64,000 bases of DNA. It comes from Streptomyces sp. GESEQ-4 (lineage in GTDB: Bacteria; Actinomycetota; Actinomycetes; Streptomycetales; Streptomycetaceae). Shown in pieces: positions 8,175 through 16,731 of the stretch (position 1 is the stretch's first letter; each line of letters begins with the position of its first letter). The stretch spans positions 1 to 64,000 of the forward strand of contig NZ_JAFFSU010000006.1 in NCBI RefSeq assembly GCF_017948455.1, given 5' to 3'. The position numbers and the translations under genes were made by a program. The notes beneath the pieces were generated by a model, which saw only the letters and a list, made by a program, of their open reading frames with translations, did no database searches and had not been told where the DNA came from.

Positions 8175-8216
8175 AAACTATCACTTCCAACACGATCGTC
8201 GTGAGAGTGATAGTTT
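8175..8216. promoter_or_regulatory. 42-bp compound palindrome, probable PaaX-type operator
   Basis: Perfect 11-bp arms AAACTATCACT (8175-8185) and AGTGATAGTTT (8206-8216) flank a 20-base centre, and the exact midpoint is itself an 8-bp palindrome, ACGATCGT (8192-8199). The AT-rich arms stand out from the GC-rich surroundings. It lies between the divergent hydrolase and the GNAT-PaaX operon. Autoregulation by the nearby PaaX protein is inferred. Confidence 0.6.
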
Positions 8217-8261
8217 TGAGGGAGGTTGCAGCGAGCAGGAAGCGAGAAGGAGGGGCACGGC

Positions 8262-8918
8262 ATGGGAGTGGACGCGACAGGTGCCGACACCGGTACCGGC
8301 GCCGGACCGGTGACAGTCCGGCGGGGCGTTCCGGCCGGAGCCGAGCGGCGGGCGGCCGAGCTGTACTGGGACGCTTTCGGCCGCAAACTCGGCCCCGCCC
8401 TGAACCCGCCGGACAAGGCGGTGTCCTTCCTCGCCGCCCACCTGAACGCCGATCGCTCGGTGTGCGCGCTCCTCGACGGCCAGCTCGTCGGCCTCGCCGG
8501 CTACCAGCTCGGCGGCCGGGCCCTCACCGGAGGATCGTCCTCCGACGTGCTGCGCGCGTACGGACACCTGCGGGGACTGCACCGGCTCCTGCTCCTCGCC
8601 CTGTTCGAGCGCCGTCCCGCGCCCGGGCAGCTCCTCATGGACGGCATCGCCGTGGACCCGGACATACGCGGCCGGGGCATCGGGAGCCTGCTCATCGAGG
8701 AAGTGGCCGCCGTCGCGGCGGAGCAGGACTGCCGGGAGATCAGACTCGACGTGATCGACGTCAACCCGCGCGCCAGAGCCCTGTACGAGCGGCGCGGCTT
8801 CACGGCCGTACGGACCGAGCGCACGCCCTATCTGCGCGGGCTGCTGGGGTTCGGCGCGGTGACCACCATGCGCCGCCCTGTCGAGGCGAACGGGCCGAGA
8901 GGACCGCGCACACCATGA
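8262..8918 (+). CDS. GNAT-family N-acetyltransferase
   Basis: A 218-residue acetyltransferase. The acetyl-CoA loop is GRGIGSLLI, preceded by MDGIAVDPDIR and followed by LDVIDVNPRARALYERRGFTAVRTE, a textbook GNAT motif A/B order. The N-terminal 80 residues (YWDAFGRKLGPALNP) match the group often annotated as GNAT acting on small molecules or ribosomal proteins; the acceptor is unknown. ATG 8262 follows GAAGGAGGGG. Its stop overlaps the start of the PaaX gene (ATGA at 8915-8918), so the two are translationally coupled. Confidence 0.85.
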   Translation: MGVDATGADTGTGAGPVTVRRGVPAGAERRAAELYWDAFGRKLGPALNPPDKAVSFLAAHLNADRSVCALLDGQLVGLAGYQLGGRALTGGSSSDVLRAYGHLRGLHRLLLLALFERRPAPGQLLMDGIAVDPDIRGRGIGSLLIEEVAAVAAEQDCREIRLDVIDVNPRARALYERRGFTAVRTERTPYLRGLLGFGAVTTMRRPVEANGPRGPRTP

Positions 8919-9844
8919 CCGACCACGCCATGCCCGACCACGCCATGCCCGACCACATCGAGATCCCCACCCGCATGCTCGTCCACGCGCTGATCCGTGA
9001 GGACGGCACCGTCGGCGCGGACGAGCTGTACACCGTCGCCAACACCCTGGGTATGAGCGACCAGCAGGTGCGCCTGTGCGTCAAACGCCTTGTGGCCGAA
9101 GGCCGGTTCACCCATGAGGGCCGAGGCCGCAAGGCGGAACTGCGCGCGACCGCGGACACCACGCGTGCCCTCGCCCCCAACGCGGACTTCCTCCGGCACG
9201 CGTTCCAGCAGGACGCCGGGCTCGCACCCTGGGACGGTGTCTGGCACCTGGCCGCCTTCGCGGTGCCCGAATCGGCGCGCACGGCCCGGGACTCCCTGCG
9301 CGAGACGCTCGTCCACCTCGGCGGCGCCCCGCTCCAGGGCGGACTGTACGTCTGCGCCAACTCCTGGGAACCGTACGTCGAAGAAGCGGCACACCGCCTC
9401 GGCGCCCACGGCGCGCTCACCCTCCTCACCACGACGGACCTGCGCAGGGGCGACACCCGGGAACCCGCTGAACTCGCCCGCCGCCTATGGCCGTTGCAGG
9501 AGATCGCCGACCGCTACCACCGCCTCGGCCGGGTCACCCGGCCCCGCCTCGCCCGGCTCACCGGCCCTGACGCACTCTCCCCCTCCGCACTCCTCACCAT
9601 CGCGGTCGAGCTGGCCGCCGAACTCACCCGCGCCATGGAGCCCGACCCGCTGCTTCCGCCCCAGCTCCTGCCCCAGCCCTGGCCCGGCACCCAGGCCCGG
9701 GAGCTCATCGCCCGGGCCTGGGCGGCCCTGCACGAACGAGAACCCGACGAAGCCCGCCCGGCCCTCTTCCGCATCTACGCCGACATCACCCGAGAAGCAG
9801 CGGAGCGGGCCGCGCGGCCTCCGCGAAGTGGGCGCCTCGCCTGA
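8915..9844 (+). CDS. PaaX-family transcriptional regulator
   Basis: A 309-residue regulator: N-terminal winged helix (RMLVHALIREDGTVGADELY, then LGMSDQQVRLCVKRLVAEG) and a PaaX-type central domain (WDGVWHLAAFAVPES ... RDSLRETLVHLGGAPLQGGLYV) with the C-terminal PaaX domain (LWPLQEIADRYHRL). PaaX proteins repress catabolic operons and release DNA on binding an acyl-CoA such as phenylacetyl-CoA; the ligand here is unknown. No phenylacetate genes are in the window. The N terminus holds two tandem copies of a 15-bp unit (8921-8950, giving repeated DHAMP), so the true start could be any of three in-frame ATG codons. Confidence 0.8.
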   Translation: MTDHAMPDHAMPDHIEIPTRMLVHALIREDGTVGADELYTVANTLGMSDQQVRLCVKRLVAEGRFTHEGRGRKAELRATADTTRALAPNADFLRHAFQQDAGLAPWDGVWHLAAFAVPESARTARDSLRETLVHLGGAPLQGGLYVCANSWEPYVEEAAHRLGAHGALTLLTTTDLRRGDTREPAELARRLWPLQEIADRYHRLGRVTRPRLARLTGPDALSPSALLTIAVELAAELTRAMEPDPLLPPQLLPQPWPGTQARELIARAWAALHEREPDEARPALFRIYADITREAAERAARPPRSGRLA

Positions 9845-9851
9845 GGCTGTG

Positions 9852-10586
9852 TCAGCCGATCATGTCGAAGCTGGCGCGGGCCTGGTCGAAGCGACGGGCG
9901 GCCAGGTCGTCCCGGCGGATCACCCAGTCGACGAGGCCCGGGTCGGTCAGATCCTCGCCGGCGATCTCGGCGAGCAGCACCCAGTCGCCCGGGCCGTTGC
10001 GCGGGTGATGGGTGGGATCCTCGTTCCAGACCCAGGGGTAGCCGCCCATCTGCACCGGTCCGTCCGTCCGCATCTCGTCGCCGATCTCCCACCACACGTC
10101 GCCCAGCTCGCTGCTGTGCGGGAACTCCTCGGACTTCCAGCCGCGGTTGGGCAGTGAGGCTTCGATCATCAGATGGAGGTCTTGGGCGGGGTGGACCGGT
10201 GGCGGCTCCTCGCCGTCCGGACGGCGTTCGGAGACGGCCGTGCCGACCGGAACGTAGACGAGCCGGGACCAGACGAGGCCCGGCCACGGGTCCTCGGTGT
10301 CGGCGAAGAAGAGCAGCGTGCCGTCCTTCGGCAACGGGATGTCCGTCGCGCCGGGCGGGATGGCCGCGAGGTCGACCGAGGCGAGGAACGGCAGGTCCGG
10401 AACGGGTTCGTCCTCGGGCATCGGCGGCAGTCCACCGAGTCGTCCGACCACCGGGCTGCCGGGCGGCGCGTCACCGGCGGTGCCCAGCATCGCGCAGGGA
10501 CGGACAGTGCCGAGCCATCGCTCGACCTCGTCCTCCGGTAAGTCACGCCTGCGGGCTTCGTTGCGGAATGGATCCAACGATTTCAT
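9852..10586 (-). CDS. DUF1963 family protein
   Basis: A 244-residue protein starting MKSLDPFRNEARRR. The DUF1963 pattern is present: SRVGG-like stretch SPVVGRLGGLPPMP, then DLPFLASVDLAAIP, TLLFFADTEDPW, and near the C terminus MGGYPWVWNEDP followed by DWVLLAEIAGED. The family (YwqG-like) has no firm function. Its stop lies 7 bases past that of the convergent PaaX gene. A longer frame upstream of 10586 reads into the neighbouring gene and is not credible. Confidence 0.8.
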   Translation of the reverse strand: MKSLDPFRNEARRRDLPEDEVERWLGTVRPCAMLGTAGDAPPGSPVVGRLGGLPPMPEDEPVPDLPFLASVDLAAIPPGATDIPLPKDGTLLFFADTEDPWPGLVWSRLVYVPVGTAVSERRPDGEEPPPVHPAQDLHLMIEASLPNRGWKSEEFPHSSELGDVWWEIGDEMRTDGPVQMGGYPWVWNEDPTHHPRNGPGDWVLLAEIAGEDLTDPGLVDWVIRRDDLAARRFDQARASFDMIG

Positions 10587-10650
10587 GGCGCAGAGTATGG
10601 CGGGGCGATCAGGAACGCCTGAGCACCGGCCCGTTGGCGTTTGAGTTGGC

Positions 10651-11661
10651 TCACGCGTGGGCGGTGGACGGCGGTGATCCTGCGCCTGCGGCTTCCACGA
10701 CGATCTCTCCGGTCCGGGTTCGTGCGTACAGCACCTCTCTGCCCGCACGGTGGGCGCTGACCAGACCAGCGGTGCGCAGGGCCGTCAGGTGCTGGGAGAC
10801 GCCGCCGGGAGTCAGCCCGGTGCGGCGGGCGAGGCCGGTGGTCGAGGCGGGGGCCGTCAGCTCGGTCAGGAGGGTCGCGCGCGAGCGGCCCAGCACCCCA
10901 GCCAAGGCATCGGACACGGTCACGGACCGCCTGTGCCAGAGCATGCCGACGGCGCGTGGCGGGTAGCGCAGCGAGGGCTGCCACGGCTCGTCAAGCACGG
11001 AGAACACGCGCGGCCACACGAAGGCGGACGGCACCAGCAGCAAGCCCCGGCCGTCGAGCCGACGCGCTCCGCGCACGGTGCGGTGCTCCAGGTGCAGGGT
11101 GCCCCCGGCCCAGGTGACCTGTGGGTCGAGGTCTGCGAACAGGTGCTGGGCGCCGCCTTCGACCAGGCGGCCGGCACGGTAGCGGATGTCGCCCTCCAGC
11201 AGGGTGAGGATTCCCGACCAGTACGGTGCCAGAGCCAGTTCCCAGTACGTCTCCATCACATCGGTCAATCGCCCGAGCTCGGCGGTCGGGCTGGCGCGAA
11301 GGGCCGTCATCCGGGCAGGCGGTACCTCGGCCGTCGTGTGCAGCAGCGCCGCTGGGGTGGCCCGGACCGTGGCCAGCTCCACATCCAGTGACGGCAGCGG
11401 CGTCGTGGGCGGCGGGCAGATGAACCCCGGAACGCGGCCGGCCCAGGGCGAGCGCGTCGGCACCGGAACGAGGTCGAACAGCGGCCTCAGGTCGACGTCC
11501 GCCTTGGCCAGCCGCGGGCGCACCTGTTGGACCCAGGTGCGATGCACGCCATGTTCGTCCGCACCCTTGAGCACCCGGACGCTGGCCACCAATTCCCACA
11601 GCGGAGAGATCGCGAAGCGGGTCCGGGCCACATCTTCCAAGCCGAGTTCGATCTCGATCAT
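10651..11661 (-). CDS. ArsR/DUF5937-type winged-helix regulator
   Basis: A 336-residue regulator with a DUF5937-like N-terminal two-thirds (IELGLEDVARTRFAISPLWE) and a C-terminal ArsR winged helix: RATLLTELTAPASTTGLARR, recognition helix GGVSQHLTALRTAGLV, wing HRAGREVLYARTRTG. This order is typical of actinobacterial ArsR proteins that sense small molecules, not metals; no Cys/His metal site is visible. It is divergent from the MFS exporter at 11718 with only 56 bases between starts, including TTTA-N8-TAAA just upstream of its ATG, so it very likely controls that exporter. Confidence 0.85.
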   Translation of the reverse strand: MIEIELGLEDVARTRFAISPLWELVASVRVLKGADEHGVHRTWVQQVRPRLAKADVDLRPLFDLVPVPTRSPWAGRVPGFICPPPTTPLPSLDVELATVRATPAALLHTTAEVPPARMTALRASPTAELGRLTDVMETYWELALAPYWSGILTLLEGDIRYRAGRLVEGGAQHLFADLDPQVTWAGGTLHLEHRTVRGARRLDGRGLLLVPSAFVWPRVFSVLDEPWQPSLRYPPRAVGMLWHRRSVTVSDALAGVLGRSRATLLTELTAPASTTGLARRTGLTPGGVSQHLTALRTAGLVSAHRAGREVLYARTRTGEIVVEAAGAGSPPSTAHA

Positions 11662-11717
11662 TTAGCTGAGAGTAAATCACTGGGTAAAGCGGTCGACCGT
11701 CGCGCACGGTACCGCGC

Positions 11718-13001
11718 ATGACCGAAGCACCCCGTTCCCCGTGGCGGCTGCGCGACTTCCGCATGCTCTTCGCCGCGAGCGCCCTCAGCCACCTCGGCAG
11801 CAATGTCGGCTACGTAGCGATCCCGCTGCTCGCCGTCACCACTCTCGGTGCGGGCCCCGGCCAGGCCGGTGCGCTGGCCGCGCTGTCCACCGCCGCATTC
11901 CTCCTCATCGGCCTGCCCGCAGGCGCCTGGGTGGACCGCCTGCCCGGCCGCCGGGTGCTGGTGGCCGCCGACGCCACTCGCGCCGTGCTGTTCGCCTCGA
12001 TCCCCGTTGCCTGGTGGCTGGGCGTGCTGTCGTTGCCGCAGCTGTACGCGGTGGTGCTGCTGAACGGCTGCGCCACGGTGTTCTTCGACGTCGGCTCACA
12101 AAGCGTCCTGCCCGAACTGGTCGGCCGTGAGAGCCTGGTGTCGGCGAACGCCGCCCTCGTGAGCCTGATGGCCGGCACCAACATCGCCGGCCGCGGTGCC
12201 GGCGGCTTCCTGGTCCAGCTCTTCACAACTCCGCTGGCGATTCTCGGCGGGGCCATCGCTTACCTGGCCTCCGCTGCCGGCCTCATGGGCATCGGCCGAC
12301 GGCGCACTCCTGCCGTGGGCTCGGCCGACCGGCAACGGCTGCGGGCCGAAGTGGCGGAAGGGCTGCGCCACGTCCTCGGCAGCCGCGAGCTACGCGCGCT
12401 GGCCTTCACCGCGACCCTCACCAACCTCGGCGCACAGATGATCAACGCCATGCTGCCGGTGCTGTTCATCCGCGAACTGCGCCTGTCCGCAGGGGCGCTC
12501 GGGACGTACTGGGCCGTCGGCGGCCTGGGCATCCTGCTCGGCGCCAGCCTCGCCCGCCGCCTCGCCGCCCGCCTCGGCCACGGTCGCACTCTGGCGTTGG
12601 CCGGGCTCTGGTTCGCACCTGCCGGACTTGCCATCGCGCTGATCGGCGAGGGGCCGTGGCTGTGGGTGGCCGGTGCCGGATGGTTCGCGGCCATGACCAA
12701 GACGGGCATCGACAACGTCCTCGGCGTCACCCTGCGCCAGCACTTGACCCCGGACCCGCTGCTCGGCCGAATGAATGCCACCTTCCGGTTCCTGCTCACC
12801 GGCGCCCTGGCCATCGGCTCCGCCCTCGGTGGCCTCGTCGGCCAGGCGGCCGGCGTACACGTGGCAGTCTGGGCGGGCGCGATCTGCCTGGCCGGCGCCT
12901 TCCTCCCGGTCTTCTGCTCCCCCGTCCGTACGCTGCAAGAGCTTCCAGCAGCTACCGCGCCACCCCGCCGGGCATCAGCGGCGTCCGCCACCGAGGCATG
13001 A
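11718..13001 (+). CDS. MFS exporter (EntS / macrolide-efflux type)
   Basis: A 427-residue major facilitator transporter with about 12 membrane segments. It begins SPWRLRDFRMLFAASALSHLGSNVGYVAIPLL, the entry typical of the MFS_3 group (EntS, MefA-like). The loop 2-3 motif is GAWVDRLPGRRVLVAADATRA, and the loop 8-9 counterpart is ARRLAARLGHGRTL. Such proteins export siderophores or antibiotics by proton antiport. The divergent ArsR-type regulator suggests substrate-induced expression. Substrate unknown. Confidence 0.85.
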   Translation: MTEAPRSPWRLRDFRMLFAASALSHLGSNVGYVAIPLLAVTTLGAGPGQAGALAALSTAAFLLIGLPAGAWVDRLPGRRVLVAADATRAVLFASIPVAWWLGVLSLPQLYAVVLLNGCATVFFDVGSQSVLPELVGRESLVSANAALVSLMAGTNIAGRGAGGFLVQLFTTPLAILGGAIAYLASAAGLMGIGRRRTPAVGSADRQRLRAEVAEGLRHVLGSRELRALAFTATLTNLGAQMINAMLPVLFIRELRLSAGALGTYWAVGGLGILLGASLARRLAARLGHGRTLALAGLWFAPAGLAIALIGEGPWLWVAGAGWFAAMTKTGIDNVLGVTLRQHLTPDPLLGRMNATFRFLLTGALAIGSALGGLVGQAAGVHVAVWAGAICLAGAFLPVFCSPVRTLQELPAATAPPRRASAASATEA

Positions 13002-13099
13002 ACCGCCAACGGGCCAACTGAAGCGCTCAGTCACATCCGTCCGCATGAACAACCCAAAGAAGCTCGCAACCCAAAATCGAACAGGCGTAGCATTGCCGC

Positions 13100-13444
13100 G
13101 TGGCTACGCCCTATGACTTTCCGAGTGACCTCCGCGCCGGTCAGGAGGAGCTGCATCAGGTCCGGGCCGAGCTGTCGGCCCTGCTGAAGCGGCTGCCCTG
13201 GTCGGTCGCGCCCCTGGACGGCTTCAGTGACACAGGCGGCTGGCGCAAGGTGGAGCGCCCCGCCTCCCCCGGCTGGACGGCCGACGAACAGGCCGAGGTG
13301 GAGAAGCTTCGGCAGCGCGAGCACGAACTCGCGGTGTTCGTCAGCTGCCACCGCTTCTGGGCGGAGGTCGCGGCGGCGGAGCGCGTGGACGCGCGTATGA
13401 AGCTGAAGCACGTCCATGAGATCCCGGAGGAGACCGAGCGCTAG
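13100..13444 (+). CDS. Small hypothetical protein, helical
   Basis: I do not recognise this 114-residue protein. It starts with GTG at 13100 (MATPYDFPSDLRAGQEELHQV), has a charged, largely helical composition, Trp residues at regular points (LPWSV, GGWRKV, PGWTAD, FWAEV) and no membrane segment or signal. A TAGCAT box (13088-13093) ends six bases before the GTG, suggesting a leaderless transcript. It is followed 11 bases later by the TmrB-like gene, so the two probably form one transcript. Confidence 0.65.
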   Translation: MATPYDFPSDLRAGQEELHQVRAELSALLKRLPWSVAPLDGFSDTGGWRKVERPASPGWTADEQAEVEKLRQREHELAVFVSCHRFWAEVAAAERVDARMKLKHVHEIPEETER

Positions 13445-13455
13445 CCTCGGGGCCC

Positions 13456-13980
13456 ATGATCGTATGGCTCAACGGCACTCATGGCGCAGGCAAGACGACG
13501 ACCAGTCCACTCGTGCAGCAACTCATCCCGGATTCACGGGTGTTCGACGCCGAGAAGGTCGGCGAGACCCTCATGGACATCACACCCGGGCTGCCCGCGA
13601 CGGACAACTTCCAGCACTGGCCGCCATGGCGGCCGCTCGTCGTCGAGACCGCCCGCCGCGTGCTCGACTACACCGGCGGCACTCTGGTGGTGCCCATGAC
13701 CGTCCTGGTCGAGCAGTACTGGCGCGAGATCAGCACGGGCCTCACCCAACACGCCATCCCTGTACGGCACTTCGTCCTCCACGCCGACCAGGACACCCTC
13801 CGCGGACGCATCGCGGGCGACACCGTCCTTGGCCCGAACTCCCCGTTCCGCCTCAAATACCTCGAGCCTTACGCCGAGGCGGCCCGCACCTGGCTGCACC
13901 GCGAAGCCGAGGTCGTCGACACCACCCACCTCACACCCGCCGAGGCCGCCCGGCAGATCGCGGAAGCCGTCAAGAGCTGA
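13456..13980 (+). CDS. TmrB-like P-loop ATP-binding protein
   Basis: A 174-residue P-loop protein: MIVWLNGTHGAGKTT carries Walker A at 7-15, FDAEKVGETL and FQHWPPWRPLV follow, then TGGTLVVPMTVLVEQYW and FVLHADQDTLRGRI. The order closely matches the tunicamycin-resistance protein TmrB of Bacillus (INGAFGSGKT, YDPEKMG, ILIVPMT, HHFTLMAS as I recall it). TmrB binds ATP and tunicamycin at the membrane; homologues in streptomycetes are of unknown use. A small-molecule kinase (chloramphenicol-phosphotransferase-like fold) is the general alternative. A strong hairpin (14024-14047) follows the stop. Confidence 0.75.
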   Translation: MIVWLNGTHGAGKTTTSPLVQQLIPDSRVFDAEKVGETLMDITPGLPATDNFQHWPPWRPLVVETARRVLDYTGGTLVVPMTVLVEQYWREISTGLTQHAIPVRHFVLHADQDTLRGRIAGDTVLGPNSPFRLKYLEPYAEAARTWLHREAEVVDTTHLTPAEAARQIAEAVKS

Positions 13981-14023
13981 GCCCCGCCGGTGGACTCCAC
14001 GTGAACCCCGATCATGGAAACGA

Positions 14024-14047
14024 CCCCTCGGAGATCACTCCGAGGGG
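14024..14047. terminator. Bidirectional terminator hairpin
   Basis: CCCCTCGGAG (14024-14033) and CTCCGAGGGG (14038-14047) make a perfect 10-bp stem with an ATCA loop. It lies 44 bases past the TmrB-like stop on one strand and 34 bases past the tRNA 3' end on the other, where a TCGTTTCC tail follows. Confidence 0.7.
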
Positions 14048-14080
14048 CCGCCATCGTCCAGCCGAGCCGGTCTTTACCTA

Positions 14081-14155
<75 letters not shown>

Positions 14156-14373
14156 GGGACCTGAGCCGATGTGCTCAGGACGAGTCGACAGCCTACCTTG
14201 CCCGGGGCACCGCACGGCAAACCCGTATTCCGGGACGGGCCGGAGTCAGGGGCATCCGGGGGTTAACCCCAGGGCGGATCCGGGAGTGGCCCGGATCCCC
14301 GGGTGGGCGGGGGCTCCGTACGGTCGAAGAGTCGCAGCAGAGTCCTCGTACTCCGACTCAGGGGGAGACCGTC

Positions 14374-15144
14374 ATGGCCCGCACCGTTTCTGTCCGCGCA
14401 GCCGCCGTCACCGGCGTCGTGGCGCTGCTCGTCGTAGGGGCCACCGCCTGCGGCTCCTCCGCCGGAGACGACAAGGAGCCCGAGCACAAGTCCTTCGATC
14501 TGAAGGGCCGCACCCTCACCGTCGACTCCGACGACTCGGCGCTGGAGATCATCGCCGCGGACGACAACCCGGAGGGGCGGATCGAGGTCACCCGGTGGTT
14601 CCAGGGCACCGTCGCCATCGGCAACGACCCCAAGGTGACGTGGTCCATGGAGGACGACCGGCTGAAGCTGCGGCTGAAGTGCTCCGGCATGGTCGCCGAC
14701 TGTGACGCCAAGCACCGTATCGAGGTACCGCGCGGGGTCACGGTCAAGGTCGAGGACGGCGACGGCAGCGTACGCGCGCGTGGCTTCGAGGACCCGCTGA
14801 GCATCCGTACGGGCGACGGCTCGGTGCGGGTCACCGACAGCAGCGCACCGCTGGACCTGCGGACGGGCGACGGGTCCATACGCGCGGACGTCACCTCGCG
14901 GGAGGTGCGCGCCCGGACCGGCGACGGCTCGGTCCACCTCGAACTGGGCGCCGTACCGGACCTGGTGGAGTCCCGTACGGCAGACGGCTCCGTGACGATG
15001 GTGCTGCCCCGGGCGACGTACAAGGTGTCGACCAAGACGGGCGACGGCAGCGTGGATGTGTCCGTGCCCCGGGACGAGTCCAGCTCGCACGTGGTGACCG
15101 CCGAGACGGGCGACGGGAAAGTCACGGTCCGGAGCGCGAACTAA
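14374..15144 (+). CDS. DUF4097 beta-helix lipoprotein
   Basis: A 256-residue secreted lipoprotein. The signal segment (AAAVTGVVALLVVGATAC) ends in a lipobox-like ATAC with Cys at about residue 26. The mature part is a DUF4097 (adhesin-like, right-handed beta-helix) domain with six rungs of the form TGDGSV: RTGDGSVRV, RTGDGSIRA, RTGDGSVHL, RTADGSVTM, KTGDGSVDV, ETGDGKVTV. The regular 20-24 residue spacing indicates one rung per turn. Actinobacterial members are of unknown function. ATG 14374 follows GGGGGAGACC. Confidence 0.85.
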   Translation: MARTVSVRAAAVTGVVALLVVGATACGSSAGDDKEPEHKSFDLKGRTLTVDSDDSALEIIAADDNPEGRIEVTRWFQGTVAIGNDPKVTWSMEDDRLKLRLKCSGMVADCDAKHRIEVPRGVTVKVEDGDGSVRARGFEDPLSIRTGDGSVRVTDSSAPLDLRTGDGSIRADVTSREVRARTGDGSVHLELGAVPDLVESRTADGSVTMVLPRATYKVSTKTGDGSVDVSVPRDESSSHVVTAETGDGKVTVRSAN

Positions 15145-15218
15145 CCGGCCCGTGTGTTCGTCCTTAACCGGTGGGAGAATGACACGGGCAGGGCGGACCA
15201 CGGGCACGGGAGAGGGAT

Positions 15219-16715
15219 GTGACGGCGACACCATCGCAGCGCCGTCCCCGCGCGGGGCGTGCCGGGTTGTTTGGCCGTCGTTCGTCTGCGGGTGCGTCGT
15301 GGCTGGTCGCGCCCCGCGGCGGAGCCGCAGATCGACACAGCCCCGCGCCCCTTCGGGGCGCTCCTCAACCGCGGCCCACTTCGCGACGGCCCTCCGCGCT
15401 GCGTGACGCGCTCGTCCTCGTGAGTCTGCCGCTCGTCGCGGTGCTGGCGCTGCCCGCCGCGTTCGCGGGTGGCGGGACCCGGCGCTGGTTCGGCGGGCGG
15501 TCCGAGAACCAGCGGGCGGAGGCGCAGGCGGCGAAGGACGCCGCGGCCGCCGCGTTCTACGATCTGGACACCGCCCAGCGCGACCTGCGGATCTCGATCG
15601 AGACGATCACGGCGGTCGACGACTCCCCCGCAGCCCGGCGCGCGGTGGGCGACTTCGAGGCGCTCGGCCGGCGCATCGACGAGGCCAGCCACCAGTACAT
15701 CAACGCCGTCGACGCGCATGACCTCGACCGCGACGACCTGGAGGCCTCGGTGGCGGCACGCGCGCGTGCCGAGCTGACCGCCGCCAAGGACGAGTTGGGG
15801 CGGGTCAAGCAGGACCTTGACCGGTTCGCGGACGGGCTCGGGCCGCTGCTCGGCAAGGCCGAGACCCAGCTCGCCCGGCTCGCCCCCTCGGTCGAGCGGG
15901 CCCGGCAGGGGCTCCTGGCCGCGTCGAACGCGCTCGATGCGGTACGAGAATCAGGGCTGAAGGCGGACGACCTCGCCGCCCGTCTCGCCGCCCTCGGCTC
16001 GGACCTGACGAAGCTCAACCAGGGCGCCGGGCAGCACGGCGTCCCGCAGACGCTGGAGCGGGCCGAGCGGGTCGCGCGGGCGGCCGAGACGATCAAGGTG
16101 GAGGCCGAGCGGCTCCCGGAGCGGGCGGCCGAGATCGATCACCGACTGGTGTCGCTGCGGACGCGCGCACAGGCGCTGACCACCCGTTCCGGCCAGGTCG
16201 ACCCGGTGCTGAGCGAGCTGCGGCGGCGGTTCGTGGTGGCCTGCTGGCAGGATCTCCAGCATGTGCCGGAGCAGGCCGAGGAGAACGTACGGCAGGCCGA
16301 GCAGAAGCTGAAGGAGGCGCAGACCGCGCGGGACGAGCAGCGCTGGCCGGACGCGACCGCGCTGCTGTCGACCGTGCGGGCGCTGCTGAACACCACGGAC
16401 GAGTCCGTCTCCGCCGCCGGCGACCGGCTGCGGCGGCTGAACGCCGTGCAGAAGGACCCCCAGCAGGAGATCGACCGCACCCGCTTCGCCATCCGCGACG
16501 CCCAGCGGCTCGCCATGGCCGGCCGCAACACCCCCGATCCCCGGCACGCCCGCCCGCTGGACGACTCCGTGGCCCGGCTGGAGCGCGCGATCACCACGCT
16601 GGAGGGGCGGCACCCCGACTACTGGCACTTCCTGACCGAGACGGAGGCGGTGCGGCAGACGGTGGCGCGGGTGGTGGCGCAGATCCGGGAGGAGCGGGGG
16701 GCTGCGCCGCACTGA
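15219..16715 (+). CDS. Membrane-anchored coiled-coil protein with repeat-derived N-terminal insert
   Basis: A 498-residue protein: a cytoplasmic basic N terminus (1-61), one membrane segment (ALVLVSLPLVAVLALPAAFA, about 64-83) and a long alpha-helical, Ala/Glu/Arg-rich region with heptad-like pattern (about 95-490) lacking Gly/Pro breaks. I do not recognise a catalytic domain; a scaffold or envelope-spanning role is possible. Residues about 22-48 are encoded by a family B dispersed repeat (15282-15362) that stays in frame and gives SSAGASWLVA. GTG 15219 follows GGGAGAGGGA. A GTG or TTG start after the repeat cannot be excluded, in which case the repeat would be leader. Confidence 0.7.
   Translation: MTATPSQRRPRAGRAGLFGRRSSAGASWLVAPRGGAADRHSPAPLRGAPQPRPTSRRPSALRDALVLVSLPLVAVLALPAAFAGGGTRRWFGGRSENQRAEAQAAKDAAAAAFYDLDTAQRDLRISIETITAVDDSPAARRAVGDFEALGRRIDEASHQYINAVDAHDLDRDDLEASVAARARAELTAAKDELGRVKQDLDRFADGLGPLLGKAETQLARLAPSVERARQGLLAASNALDAVRESGLKADDLAARLAALGSDLTKLNQGAGQHGVPQTLERAERVARAAETIKVEAERLPERAAEIDHRLVSLRTRAQALTTRSGQVDPVLSELRRRFVVACWQDLQHVPEQAEENVRQAEQKLKEAQTARDEQRWPDATALLSTVRALLNTTDESVSAAGDRLRRLNAVQKDPQQEIDRTRFAIRDAQRLAMAGRNTPDPRHARPLDDSVARLERAITTLEGRHPDYWHFLTETEAVRQTVARVVAQIREERGAAPH
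15282..15362 (+). repeat. Dispersed repeat family B, copy 1 (inside a coding frame)
   Basis: It shares its first part (CTGCGGGTGCGTCGTGGC, then TGGTCGCGC) with family A, followed by the B-specific hairpin GCGGC-GGA-GCCGC, a short AT-richer patch, and a GCGCCCC-TTC-GGGGCGC hairpin. The last forms a C(UUCG)G tetraloop in RNA. Other copies are at 45624-45697 and 54664-54741. Confidence 0.8.
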
Positions 16716-16731
16716 CCGTTAATCTGTGCGC

